This document shows, one piece after another, positions 44,549 to 55,504 of a DNA stretch of 64,000 bases (position 1 is its first letter; each line of letters starts with the position of its first letter). A program made the translations under genes and the position numbers. The DNA comes from Ciborinia camelliae (taxonomy: Eukaryota > Ascomycota > Leotiomycetes > Helotiales > Sclerotiniaceae): assembly GCA_025890175.1 (NCBI GenBank), contig JANPYM010000017.1:108659-172658 (forward strand), given 5' to 3'. A model generated the notes under the pieces. That model saw nothing but the letters and a program-made list of their open reading frames with translations, did not search any database and was not told the origin of the DNA.

Positions 44549-47500
44549 GTGTCAATCAGTTACAATCGGGAAGCCTGGCACCAACTCCAGACTTTGAAAT
44601 CTTCGGCCTCTATGCAAGTATCGTTGGGATGAACATCTCTGGCTTCGTAAATATGGTCATGCTTACCCAAGGAGGTAATTGTGTCATTCCACTCGCAATG
44701 CCACAGCAATATCGGAATTCTTTCATTCTGGCGATGATCAAATAATCATAGGTAGGGAGCAATGCACCAAGCGATGATATTGCTTCTGGGAACCATCTAT
44801 CAGTTAAACCATCTATTCTTTATGTATTCATAATCAGGCATCGCATTCTTTACCTGACCGGCTCACTTTGTCGCAGCCTCACTTCCAAACTCTACTTTCC
44901 ACCTTTCCACCTCTTGATTAATATCTAGTCTAACCGAGGTTTTTCCTTCTATAACTCCCGAAGACAAAACTAGCGTACACTTCATCCTTTTTGGAAACCA
45001 TTCTTTTTTTCAGATCCTCTTCATTCACTACTCCCCATGAGAATTTCAATGTCGCAGGATCCCCTACAATAATCAATCCCTGCATAGTTTTTCACAGCTT
45101 CGGCATTCATCATAACATCATCGGCATCCAGAACAATGGGCACAACTCAAGGTTGAGAACAAAGCTAATTATACAATCTCCTCAACTGTTGCATCGAAAT
45201 CTCCAATTTATTTCGTGGCCATTCTGTCTTTGCAGCATGAGGCCCTTCAAGATCAATGTAAGTCCTATGAATCGAAGGAAATGCTAATGCTGAACGATAG
45301 ATCGAAAATGTGGGAGTCGGATAGATTTATCAGGGAAGACTGTTTCACTCTCGACAGAATATTTCTGGTGTTCAAAAGTCTTCACAGTCCATGCCTCATC
45401 TTTAATACCGTCTTATCCGTCAACAAACTCCATCTCCGAAAGACAAGTCATGAGCAAAGGGGCATGCTCTTTCACAAATGCAGATTTCTCTTCTGGTTTG
45501 GTGGCCATGGCCTGGCCATGTAAAGCTTCTAAATTAGACGAATGTGTTGCTAACACTTTTTTCTCAACGTTCCTGAGTCCATTCTTTTAGATGGGGTGTA
45601 TGAGACACAAATAGCCGGAATATACGGTGGAGGGTTGGAAGGAATATCCATCATTTGTTGATTCTGTTTTATCGATCGATTAGATTTCGGGTTGATCATT
45701 GAGATTGAGAATATTGAGGGAGATATTGGAAGCGTTTAGGGGATATGTTGGGAGGAGGTGATGGTGGGATTTGTTACTCATGATTTGAGAAGTCGGAAAT
45801 GGGATTGATGGGGTTGAATACCTATTTGAGGGTTCTAGATGGGTTGATAAAATTGGGTGTATTTTGGCTGATTTGTAACACCGTTCCGGATACGATGCGC
45901 TGTGATGGCTGGATTTAAGCTACATACTACATACATGATCATTCGTTGGGACAGCTAACTAACCATTTAAACGTTGATGTTGATCGTGTAAAAGCTGCAC
46001 CTATGATGTCTTTTTGAGGCAATTCGCAGCTCATGAACTCTTTATATTTTTGAGATGGACTTTATTCATGAATGCCTCTACAATTCTGTCTTGTGGCATC
46101 ACATATGGAGTATAAACAATTGCCGGTTGATTCAATCATACACTGCAACTTGTAAGTACGATTTCACGTCCCCTGACAAGACTGTTCCAACCATTATGCC
46201 GTCGTTTAACTTTCTATATATAATTCCCAGCTATATGGTAGGTACTAGTTTAATGATGATATTCAGTATTCATATTATGAAATTCCCACAATCACCATGA
46301 ATCCACCAGCCCCGCAGATGATTCACAAACCTCGGTCCCCCTCATTATAATTCACCTCCTCGATCTTCCAAATCTTTTCTAGATAAAAACATGCAAGGCA
46401 TTGTATGAGAAACCTTGTCCACAATTCTTTCCAAGATCGTGAACAGAAAACAGAACTACAACCAGTTTCTTCCACATGTAAAATGACCAATTTATCAAGA
46501 AAATTATAGGTATACAGTGTTGCAATACAACAATAAACCATCCATTATCCAAGTCTGGGAAACATTCACCATGATACTAAGAAAAAATGACAATGATAAT
46601 AGATTTAGTAACAACAGTCAAATTCTCGATTTTTCGTGACAGTGGAAGAGAATGGGTGGTTATTATGGAAGGAAGGGGAGTTTAAGGAAGATAATAACTT
46701 GTGTGTGTATATAAATCGGTGGCTGTTGGTAAATGGAAGTAGAATAACTGCTGTCTCATTCTTCAATTGTTGCTTGTTTGTTAGGTGGGAATTATGGGAT
46801 GAAACGAATCAAGTAATAGTCAATGTCCTTATGCTCAAAGTAGGAAATCTACCATTGTTTTGCAGGTTAACGCGTGAGTAATATCTAGCGTCTCTAATAA
46901 TAGTTGTTCAAGCCAACGATTTCTCTTCCATTAAGATGGCTTTGTGCGCTAGGCTTTTTTGTGGAAGAAACATTGCTTCAGGCGTGCTCTACTCACGTAT
47001 ATATGGATAAACAAAGTTGCAGTTTTCCCCTCCATATCAAAGATCAAAGTGAATAAACTAACCCCCAATCTCAACACAAAGCACGCACACAAAGCACGCG
47101 ACCAGAAAATTCACCCAGCTATAGATGAGAAGATATTCTGATTGGTATTGATTTATGTAATGGGATACAACTTAGCAACACAATGTGATTCAGACCGAAG
47201 CAAGTCCTCCCAATAACCATAAAAGGGTCTTCTCGCCACATCTTTGCTCGCTCATCGTTCATTATATGCAGCCTTGGAAAAGGAGCTGGGGCCGAGTCAT
47301 GTATTGGATTCATGTCTAGTCGAAGGTTTCCCTGGAAAGTGAAGGATGTCGCGGGACAGATTTGGAAGTGTTTTGATTTGGCTTATGTTGAATGATATCG
47401 CTCATAAGATGTTATATTGTTTTGCTGTCACTATTATTACTGGCATTGCCCCTATATTATATTTGGCGACGGTAGATTGTAACTTGCACTCTTTAGACGA

Positions 47501-48815
47501 TACTGGTGGTCTGTATGACAAGATGATAGGATGAGTATATATTTCAATATAGTTCTAATGCCAATGATAGAGGTATACGGTAAAAATAGAAGCAATAAAT
47601 CCATATTGGTTCGATATTATTGTCCTTAACCGTGGCGACTGAGGAAAGTCGCCAAGTGAAGTGGTCAAACAACACCTGCATTATATTTTTCGGTCAATAC
47701 CAGACATTAATGACTGATATACAATTGTTGGCTTGCTTGATCAACAATATCAAATACTCATTTGATATTTGAAATCATTATAAGAAAAATATAAAAAATT
47801 CGACAATTAAAAGTCAAGTAAAAGCAATAAGGATAGAAATCCCACATAGGCTGATTTCATGGGACGATATCTTAAGATGACTACAATAAAGATGCAACAA
47901 TTATTATATCAACGAGAAATTAACTAAGAGAAAAAAAGATCAAGGTCGACAATAACCAAACTATATTCTCAAAAGCATTGATCCAAAACTTTCAGAAAAT
48001 TGTTGTAGAGATCCAACAGAAACCTCTTTGATAGGAAGCTAGACAGCCCTCCGATAGGAAAGTTTCGATGAGAGTGTATCAAAACACTCCAATTTGAAAA
48101 CACCATTTGAGGGAATTTCTAAAATATCTGAGGCATTGGTGAAGTTTCAGAAAAATTGAAAGATAGAACAGTAAATGACATGTAAGGATCCAAATAAGAA
48201 CCATACATATAAATTCTACCACCTTTAACTTAATCTTTCAATCACTCAATAACGGACAGCCAATACACATTTAATTGAAAGATCTGCAGGTATTCCAACC
48301 GGTGTAAAACCAGAGAGACAATTTATCAAAATTCGACTGTATAAATAATAAATCTCCTCAAATACTCCACTTGGATGTCGGTAAAGATAGCCCTCAGAGC
48401 AGTTTGACTGTCACGGCTTGTCAATTGTTTGGGATTTTGAGTATGAGGCACGCTCATCGTAGTAGATTTATAATAGAAGTTAGGCAAGTTCCTCCTAACT
48501 TTTATCCCATTATTATGCTATGTTGTTTTGTTATCATTGTCATTGTTGAGTGCCCGCGGAGCGACAACTATGTCCTATGGCCTCAGGCATGTTTTACCAA
48601 ATCCCGCCCGGTCGTGTTCCAAGTTCTGTCGGCCACCGTACTTTGCTTACATCCCTCATCCTGATCAACGCAACTACTCCTCATGACAATGAGACTGCTT
48701 GATCTTATGGCTGATGGGTACTAGGCTTGTACTCAAAGGAAGGGTATGATACATCCCGAACTTAGGGGCTAGCTCATTCTTATACTGCAAGTGTCTAGGA
48801 GCTCGAGGGACGAAC
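44549..48815. other. Gene-sparse AT-rich interval
   Basis: About 4.3 kb with no supported gene after the HET remnant. From about 47550 to 48360 the sequence is very AT-rich. The last 150 bp precede the Zn2Cys6 regulator. Confidence 0.45.
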
Positions 48816-51503
48816 ATGGCTGCCTCAACTCCAGCCTCCGACAAGATTGCCACGATCTCGTCAAAGCTACGCAGCTGTGTGGTCTGTCGGAGTCGAAAGG
48901 TTCGTTGTGACAAATTGTCTCCGTGTTCCAATTGCCGTAGGGCAAATATTTCATGTGTTGTTCCCTCAACCGATCGACCTCCTCGATGGGCTCGACGTCT
49001 CGAGCGTTCTGGTAACTTGGGGGTAGCATCAAGTAGCGCAAATGCAACACAAAAAGTTGATCCTGAAGTAGGCCCAGTTATAGAGAGGTTACACAATCTC
49101 GAGAACCTGGTCAAGGAGCTTAGAGGCCAATTGGAGCAGGCCAATGCTACATCGGCGCATTTTAATGGAGACGAGTTGCCCGCACTTGATGCTTCTGAGA
49201 ACTCTCATTTCAATAGTAGTAATGATGTAGACCGCCAGACAGATGCCTCGTGTACCGCAGTAAGTACTTCTGAGGCACAGAACAAATTCGGAAGGCTGGT
49301 CCTCCAGGATGTCAATCGGAGCCGTTACATAAGCAGCGGTTTCTGGGCCCGCATGAACGACGAGGTGGGTCAACCGGCAGTATTCTGCGATCCCTATCAT
49401 ACAAAATTGACAGGTTACCTTTGTTGACACTATAGTAGATTGAGGGACTGCAAATGGAAACTCGTGGCTCTATGGACCGTGAGTCGGATATATCATCAGA
49501 AGATGGCGATGTCCTCGAGAAGATACAATCCACTTTGGAGCATGAACGTACTTCTTCAGATCGACACGGATTCTTATTTCAACATAATCTGAGTCGTTCC
49601 GATCCTGATCTCTCCAAATTGCGGCCTTTGCCATCACAGATACCCTTTCTTTTGAATGTGTACTCGGAAAATATACACGTCTTTATGAAAATTGTAGATA
49701 TTCCAATCATCACCAACATGATCCGTGATTTACGTAGCAATAAAAGTAGCAGCCTCTCACCAGCCAACGAGGCATTGATGTTCTCGATTTACTATGCTAC
49801 GGTAACATCGATGGAGGAAGATGACGTGAGTTTTATTTAGTCCGAACTTACCTCTTATGTCTCTTACTCACAATCCTATCTCACTCTAGATTCTGACAAA
49901 CTTTGGCTGCACGAAATCGGAGCTAAGTTTCAACTACCGGCTAGGTCTGGAACATTGTCTAGCGAAGGCCGATTTTCTCAGTGAGCCTGATATAACTCTG
50001 GTGCAAGCCATGGTTATCTTTCTCTTTCTTGTACGACGCCAAGAAAGTCCAAAATTCGTGTGGATGATGACTGGTTTAGTCATAAGGATGGCGCAGGCTC
50101 TAGGATTGCACCGGGATGGTTCCCATTTCCCCAATCTTACTCCCTATGAGGTTGAAACTCGTAGAAGAGTTTGGTGGGCAGTGTGTCTACTAGATTTGCG
50201 AGCATCAGAAGACCAAGGTACGGAGCTTACCACCACTAGCAGTAGTGTCGACACAAAGATTCCACTCAATATTGATGATGCCGACCTCAAGCCTCATACT
50301 ACACAGATGCCACCAGAGCGTCAGGGTGTGACTGATCTGACTCTCACGGTCGTTTCGGCAGAGATGTGCGATGTTATGAGGCGTTTGATGACTTCAGGTA
50401 TGGGAGAGGGCTCGTCAGGCGCTGAAAATCAAAATCTTCTGCTAAGCGACCTTTACGGGGCAGTCGATCGACGTTTCCTCCAATACAATACAGGGAGTAA
50501 AAACATTGCATCCTGGTGTCTTTCCACTTTAGCGCGCATGGTTGTGTCCAAGATGAACCTCATTCTTAATCTACCGGTGCTCTTCTCTTCTCCCAGCGAA
50601 AATCACTCGGAGAAAGTACGAACCGAACTACTAATCTCTGCAATAGAGGTGGCAGAGTACAATCATGCTCTCAATTCTGAGAAAGATTGCCAACAATGGA
50701 ATTGGCTCTTCCAGACTTGTACGCATTGGCATGCAATTGTTTATCTTTTGATCGAAACCTCGCGACGTCAGTGGTCGCCCATCGTCGAGCGAGCCTGGGC
50801 TGTCCTACATAGCAAATGGTTGATACCTCGACAGTTGACCAACCAGTCTGAAAGGGACAAAAACTCTCGGATTTGGGTACCTCTCCGAAAGCTTATGACT
50901 AAGACACGAAAACATCGTGTAGCAGAGCTTCAACGTCTGCGAGAGGATTCGTGGTCGGCGACACAACTAGAACTAGAAGATGGGCGTATACCTCTCCCAG
51001 CGAGTCCTGTACCATCTTATGATGGGAAGAGTGACAATATCTTTCGCGATCGTTGGCGTGAGCTTCTCGCAATACCCCAGGAAATAGAGAATGGGAAAAA
51101 GACTGGTGAGCCGCATACCTCAGTATCGATCACCGGGAATGCACCCAATACACCCCAACAGACCTTTAATTCTACATCGGGATGTGGAAATGGCGATTTA
51201 CGGCCCATCGACTCAAACAACCTTGTCGGCCAAAATCTGAACAGCATAAATAACTACCAAGCTCAGAGCCCTCAATGTCAAATTGGACGAAAGCAGACTG
51301 AAAATCTACTCCACGACGCAATGGACACAGTCCCGCAAAATTGGACGACCGGTCAACCTCTAGGTTCAAATACAATGTCATCTTCCTGGAGTGATGCTGA
51401 TCCGTCAATGGGCATCTTCGCTGATATGGACGCCAATATGGATTTGGATATGGATGTGAATTGGTATGAATGGATTGAATCGGCCCAAGTCATGGAACTT
51501 TAA
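48816..51503 (+). CDS. Zn(II)2Cys6 fungal-specific transcription factor
   Basis: Three exons, 48816..49364, 49439..49825 and 49890..51503, encode 849 aa. The introns are 74 and 64 nt and both junctions are in phase 0. The zinc cluster is C21-X2-C24-X6-C31-X5-C37-X2-C40-X6-C47 with basic residues between, followed by a linker and a short coiled-coil stretch (ERLHNLENLVKELRGQLEQ). The fungal-specific transcription factor domain occupies about residues 225-560, with the block FVWMMTGLVIRMAQALGLHRDG and RRRVWWAVCLLD. The C-terminal ~150 residues are Asn/Gln/Ser/Asp-rich (MDANMDLDMDVNW), a likely activation region. It is followed on the same strand, 0.77 kb on, by a dienelactone-hydrolase-family gene. 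It is 23 kb from the RiPP cluster, so a link to it is unsupported. Confidence 0.93.
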
Positions 51504-52274
51504 GGGAATAGGCATCCAACATTTGCGTCAGTTCATCAGCCTTTGGGCCGGCTAAATGTGATGGCCCCAAATTTATTCTCCTGTGAAAAATAGGCGTTGA
51601 ATGAATAGTTGGAGCCAACGGAACAGGTTCATGATTTTTGATATTATATTCTCAGAGTGAGTAAATAGTTCCTTGGGAAGGATTGGATGTCAGACAAAAT
51701 ATGTGAAAAAAACGCTATAGATTATGTGTCATTCTCTCATTTATTAACGCTATTATCATGCAGTACTTATCCTTCATCTCATAATTCGGAGGTGAAGCCT
51801 AGGCACCAGAACCTCCCGTTCGCGTTTTTCTCGGATCCCATGAAGCGATATGATTGGTCGTTCGCGGCATCAGCAAGTACCTAGTAGGTACAACTCCTAG
51901 AGGCGAAGCTGACAAATCACGTGTTAGTGGCGAGCCGAGAAGTACGCGAGAAAAAGCGCGAGAAAATGCCGAGATACCTACCTACCTAGGGGATCAAGTT
52001 ACGAGCATCGCGAAATATATTTTTCTATAAAGAGTTGCTGGTCCCATTGATTGAAAAATGCATTATGATTATCCATTTGCACAGATTTATTTTTTGAGCG
52101 TTTACTCATCTTGCATTGAATATTTTATATCTTGGTTGGGTTGATAGCCCGCTTTCGTTAAACAGAGATTACTTTTAAGCGATTACCCCTTGGAACTAGG
52201 TACTACTACCTGTAGGTACGCAGAGTAAAATACCAATTTTACAAATCACGGGAGGTAAACTCGCAAGATTCATA
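51504..52274. other. Intergenic, promoter of the dienelactone hydrolase gene
   Basis: No gene seen. CCTACCTACCTAGG and GGTAC-type motifs occur near 51890-51990 and 52198-52216. Confidence 0.6.
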
Positions 52275-53186
52275 ATGGATCCATCGTGTAATGAATGCAT
52301 TAAGGTATATCCACCCATCTTTCACCTCTTCTACACTTCCAACTAATCCCTCTCTCCACCCCCATAGGGTACAATCCACGCCGGCCTCCCCATCGGCCAC
52401 GAAGAAAAAATCCACAATCTCAACTGCTACGTGGTCGGGAACCCCGCCACCGCACGCGCCATAATAGTAATCTACACCGATATCTTCGGGCTTCTGCTCC
52501 CCAACAACAAACTCCTCGCCGACGCCTATGCCTCCACTGGGGAATATCTGGTGTACGTACCCGATTTTTTCGAAGGGGATCCCGTGGCGCTCAAGGTAGC
52601 GGATCTTTTGATCCCCGTGGATGCGAAGAAACAGGGGACGCTGGGGAAATATACGGGCATGTTGGCTTGTGCGCCGAGTTTTTTGTTGTGGATGGGGAGA
52701 CATAAGGAAGTGAGGTGTTCGCGGGTTTGTAATGAATTTTTGGGGGAATTGAGACGAGGGACGGGGGGGGAGAGGAAAATTGGGATGGTGGGGTTTTGTT
52801 GGGGTGGGAAGTATGCGGTCAGGGCTGGGTTGGAGGAGAATATGATTGAAATTGATGGGACAAAAGTGTCGCTGGTGGATGCGGTGGTGGCGTTGCATCC
52901 GAGTCATTTGGCGCTTCCGCGGGATGTGGAGGGTTTGGTTGTGCCGGTTAGTTATGGGTGGGGGGAGAAGGATGTTGCGGTTGATATTAAGCAGATGGGG
53001 ATGATTGAGGAGATTCATAGGAAGGCCAGGGATAAGGGGAGAAAGGTGCCGGAGATGGAACATATGGTTTATAAGCCGGGACGACATGGGTTTGCTGTGA
53101 GAGGTAATCCGGATGATCCCCAAGAGAGAGCTTGCTTGGAGGACTCGATGAAGCAGGGTTTGAACTGGTTGGGAAGATGGCTTTGA
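52275..53186 (+). CDS. Dienelactone hydrolase family protein
   Basis: Two exons, 52275..52304 and 52368..53186, encode 282 aa. The first exon holds only ten codons. The 63-nt intron has a GTATAT donor, a CTAAT branch and a CCATAG acceptor. Catalytic features of the alpha/beta-hydrolase family are visible: the nucleophile Cys in GMVGFCWGGKYA (about residue 150), the acid Asp in YGWGEKDVAVD, and the His in KPGRHGFAVRG. Family members cleave cyclic dienelactones and related esters, but many fungal relatives have no assigned substrate. After the intron the coding sequence becomes strongly G-biased on the plus strand. Confidence 0.9.
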
Positions 53187-53773
53187 TTGCGAATTGAGAG
53201 ACACTTTGAGTTTCGGTGGGAAATATTTCAGGGAGAATAATATCAAGTAGAACGCCTGATTTCTGATTGCTTCTTTGCAGAAAGTGTGTCCATACAATAT
53301 TGTCGTGAAATGAGTGAGAGAAGAACTAACTTTCTTTATATCCAATACTCTTCACTTTCTGCTAGATGAACTTGGACGCAAATTAGATAGACACTGATAA
53401 ATTTCTCGACCACATAAGAAGACATATAAAATGTTTACATATGACTGGTTTGAAATCGTATGGGAAACATCATTTGCTTGTCACATTATGCTGATCGGAG
53501 ATATTTCGAAAACTTGTTAATAAAAGATCATTTGATGGAGCGGAACATCTACGTTAGCACTTGCTACAAATAGATTGCATATTTCATAGTGAAATAACCT
53601 TCTCAATTCATTGTATCAGCAACTGGTCCTCAAAAACAATCGAGCGGATTAAATTGTTTTACATCCTTGTAGGCAGGAGCCGATATCCTGCTTTAGTAAT
53701 TAGGGGTATAATCAAGGAATATCGAAAACCAACATGACCAGCATTCATACTTCTACATGTCCAGATTTCACTG
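53187..53773. other. Intergenic between convergent genes
   Basis: AT-rich 3' flanks of the dienelactone hydrolase and ZNF830-like genes. No gene seen. Confidence 0.6.
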
Positions 53774-54670
53774 TTATCTTAATCTGAATCCATCCCAATC
53801 ATCCTCATCGTCATCATCTTCATCTTCGTCTTCTTCCAGCACATTATTGATTGCCGAGGTTTCGGTTGGTGCTGTCACTGTTTCCATTCCTCCCGTCGCC
53901 TTTTCTTTCGACCTTAAAGCTTCGCGTTTCTCCCTCAAGCGCTTCACCCTCTGCTCTAAACCTTCCATTTCTTCGAATTCCTCCTGTAATTTTCTTTCCG
54001 CATCTTCTTTATCCCCCTCTAACTCGGCTTCCAACTTCTCTTTCCTCCGCGCCTTCTCTTCTTCTGCTGATCGAGCTTCTACTTCTGCCGCAGTCATGGC
54101 AGGCGCAGATATGACAGCTTCTAATTCGACTTCTGCCGGAACATCTGCGGCGGCAATATCTGCTTCGAATGCGGCCCATTCATCCTCATCCACTGTTGTT
54201 TGTTTAATCAGTGGGGGCGATTTGGTTGGCTTTGCTGGTGTTGCAGGACGAGAGGGGATTTGCATATCATGAGGTATCGCAGATTTCGAGGGTGATTCAG
54301 ATCTCTCTTTCGATGTTTCTGTAGCTGGTACGAAAAATCCATCCAATGCACTAGGTGAAGCTTTACTGCGCTTCTTCAGTGTACCATAATCTATATCCTC
54401 CTCGTCGTCGTCCACTTTCCTCTTTTTATTACTTCCTTCACTGCCATTTGTATCTGCCTCGATATTGCGCTCACGTTCTACCTCTTGCTGTTTCGACAGT
54501 CGCAGGATATGTCCTGGTGATCGTAAATGTCCTTCCCATAATGATTCACTCTTCATCTGCAAATGACAAACGAGACACATCAGAGTACCAGCAGTTGAAT
54601 AGCCAGCGTGTTTATGCTGTATGCGACGAGCAGCTCGCTCATTTTTCAGAAGTGAACGGACGTCTGCCAT
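53774..54670 (-). CDS. ZNF830/CCDC16-like zinc-finger coiled-coil protein
   Basis: Intronless 298-aa protein, start ATG at 54670 (MADVRSLLKNERAARR). A C2H2-type finger (CLVCHLQMKSESLWEGHLRSPGH, about residues 32-54) binds zinc. Next come an acidic and basic linker with KKRKVDDDEEDIDYGTLKKR, a block LDGFFVP, and DEDEWAAFEADIAAA, all typical of fungal ZNF830-family proteins. A long coiled coil lies at about 190-260 (EEEKARRKEKLEAELEGDKEDAERKLQ), and the C-terminus is extremely acidic and ends DDWDGFRLR. Human ZNF830 is a nuclear protein associated with the spliceosome and genome stability. The upstream in-frame ATG at 54832 would add 54 residues unlike the family, so I use the internal start. 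Confidence 0.87.
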   Translation of the reverse strand: MADVRSLLKNERAARRIQHKHAGYSTAGTLMCLVCHLQMKSESLWEGHLRSPGHILRLSKQQEVERERNIEADTNGSEGSNKKRKVDDDEEDIDYGTLKKRSKASPSALDGFFVPATETSKERSESPSKSAIPHDMQIPSRPATPAKPTKSPPLIKQTTVDEDEWAAFEADIAAADVPAEVELEAVISAPAMTAAEVEARSAEEEKARRKEKLEAELEGDKEDAERKLQEEFEEMEGLEQRVKRLREKREALRSKEKATGGMETVTAPTETSAINNVLEEDEDEDDDDEDDWDGFRLR

Positions 54671-55504
54671 GTTTGTTATGATTTGGGAAGAGATGGCGAA
54701 AATAAAAACAAAAGACCAGGCACGGGCGAAGTGAGGATAGGGTATTCGGAGACTCAGTGGTATATTCGTTTGGGTTGATTTGGGATTCGAGGCTGAAGCA
54801 CCTCGGATCTCCTTGACATTTTCTAGTCCCATATGAACCTGGGAGCTCTCATTGCCAAGACGCTAATCAGGTCTTGATAGTCAGCCCAGAGCATACCGGT
54901 CGGATCTAAAAGTCGCCGATATCACATGACTCGCACCCCGCACCTTAGGATTTCTAAGCCTTGCCTGCACCCTTACCGCAAAATTGTTCATTATCTTAGT
55001 GAAAATAAATCAATCGCCGCCTTCCTATCTCGAATCTAAAACATAAACATAAACGACGATTTCATATAACGACCAAGGGAATATTGCCCATCAAATCTCG
55101 AAATACATCGTCGCATTATTGGAATACCTTCATTATCACATTGCGACAAACAATTATCCACCGTTTTAAGTTGTTCAAAGCTATCTGCGCATTCACCACG
55201 CGACCGATCTTTTGAAGCTTATCCCGGATATCAACAAAAGCAATATCGCGACTTCATTTTTTGTACTTGGGCGGGATTACAAAGAGAAGCTTTTCATTGA
55301 TTGTTGATAGCTTCTCATTTATCATCTACATATTGCCCTTTCTTCAACACCCATAGCTTGTTCGTAGAGCCAGTGATCGCGTGAAATCAATTCATCAACG
55401 CGTACTTTGAAATCAGCTCCAGGGCGCATATTCATCCCTTGTAATAACCAAATCCGCCTCCAGAAGAGCGTTGAACCCTCGTATCTTTGATAATATTCTT
55501 CATT
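54671..55504. other. Divergent promoter interval
   Basis: Between the divergently transcribed ZNF830-like and Bye1-like genes. No gene seen. Confidence 0.6.

Noticed and set aside
52239..53345. 368-codon minus-strand ORF opposite the dienelactone hydrolase gene
   Set aside because: It is the antisense shadow of a recognised coding region; the strong G bias of the plus strand removes stops from the complementary strand.
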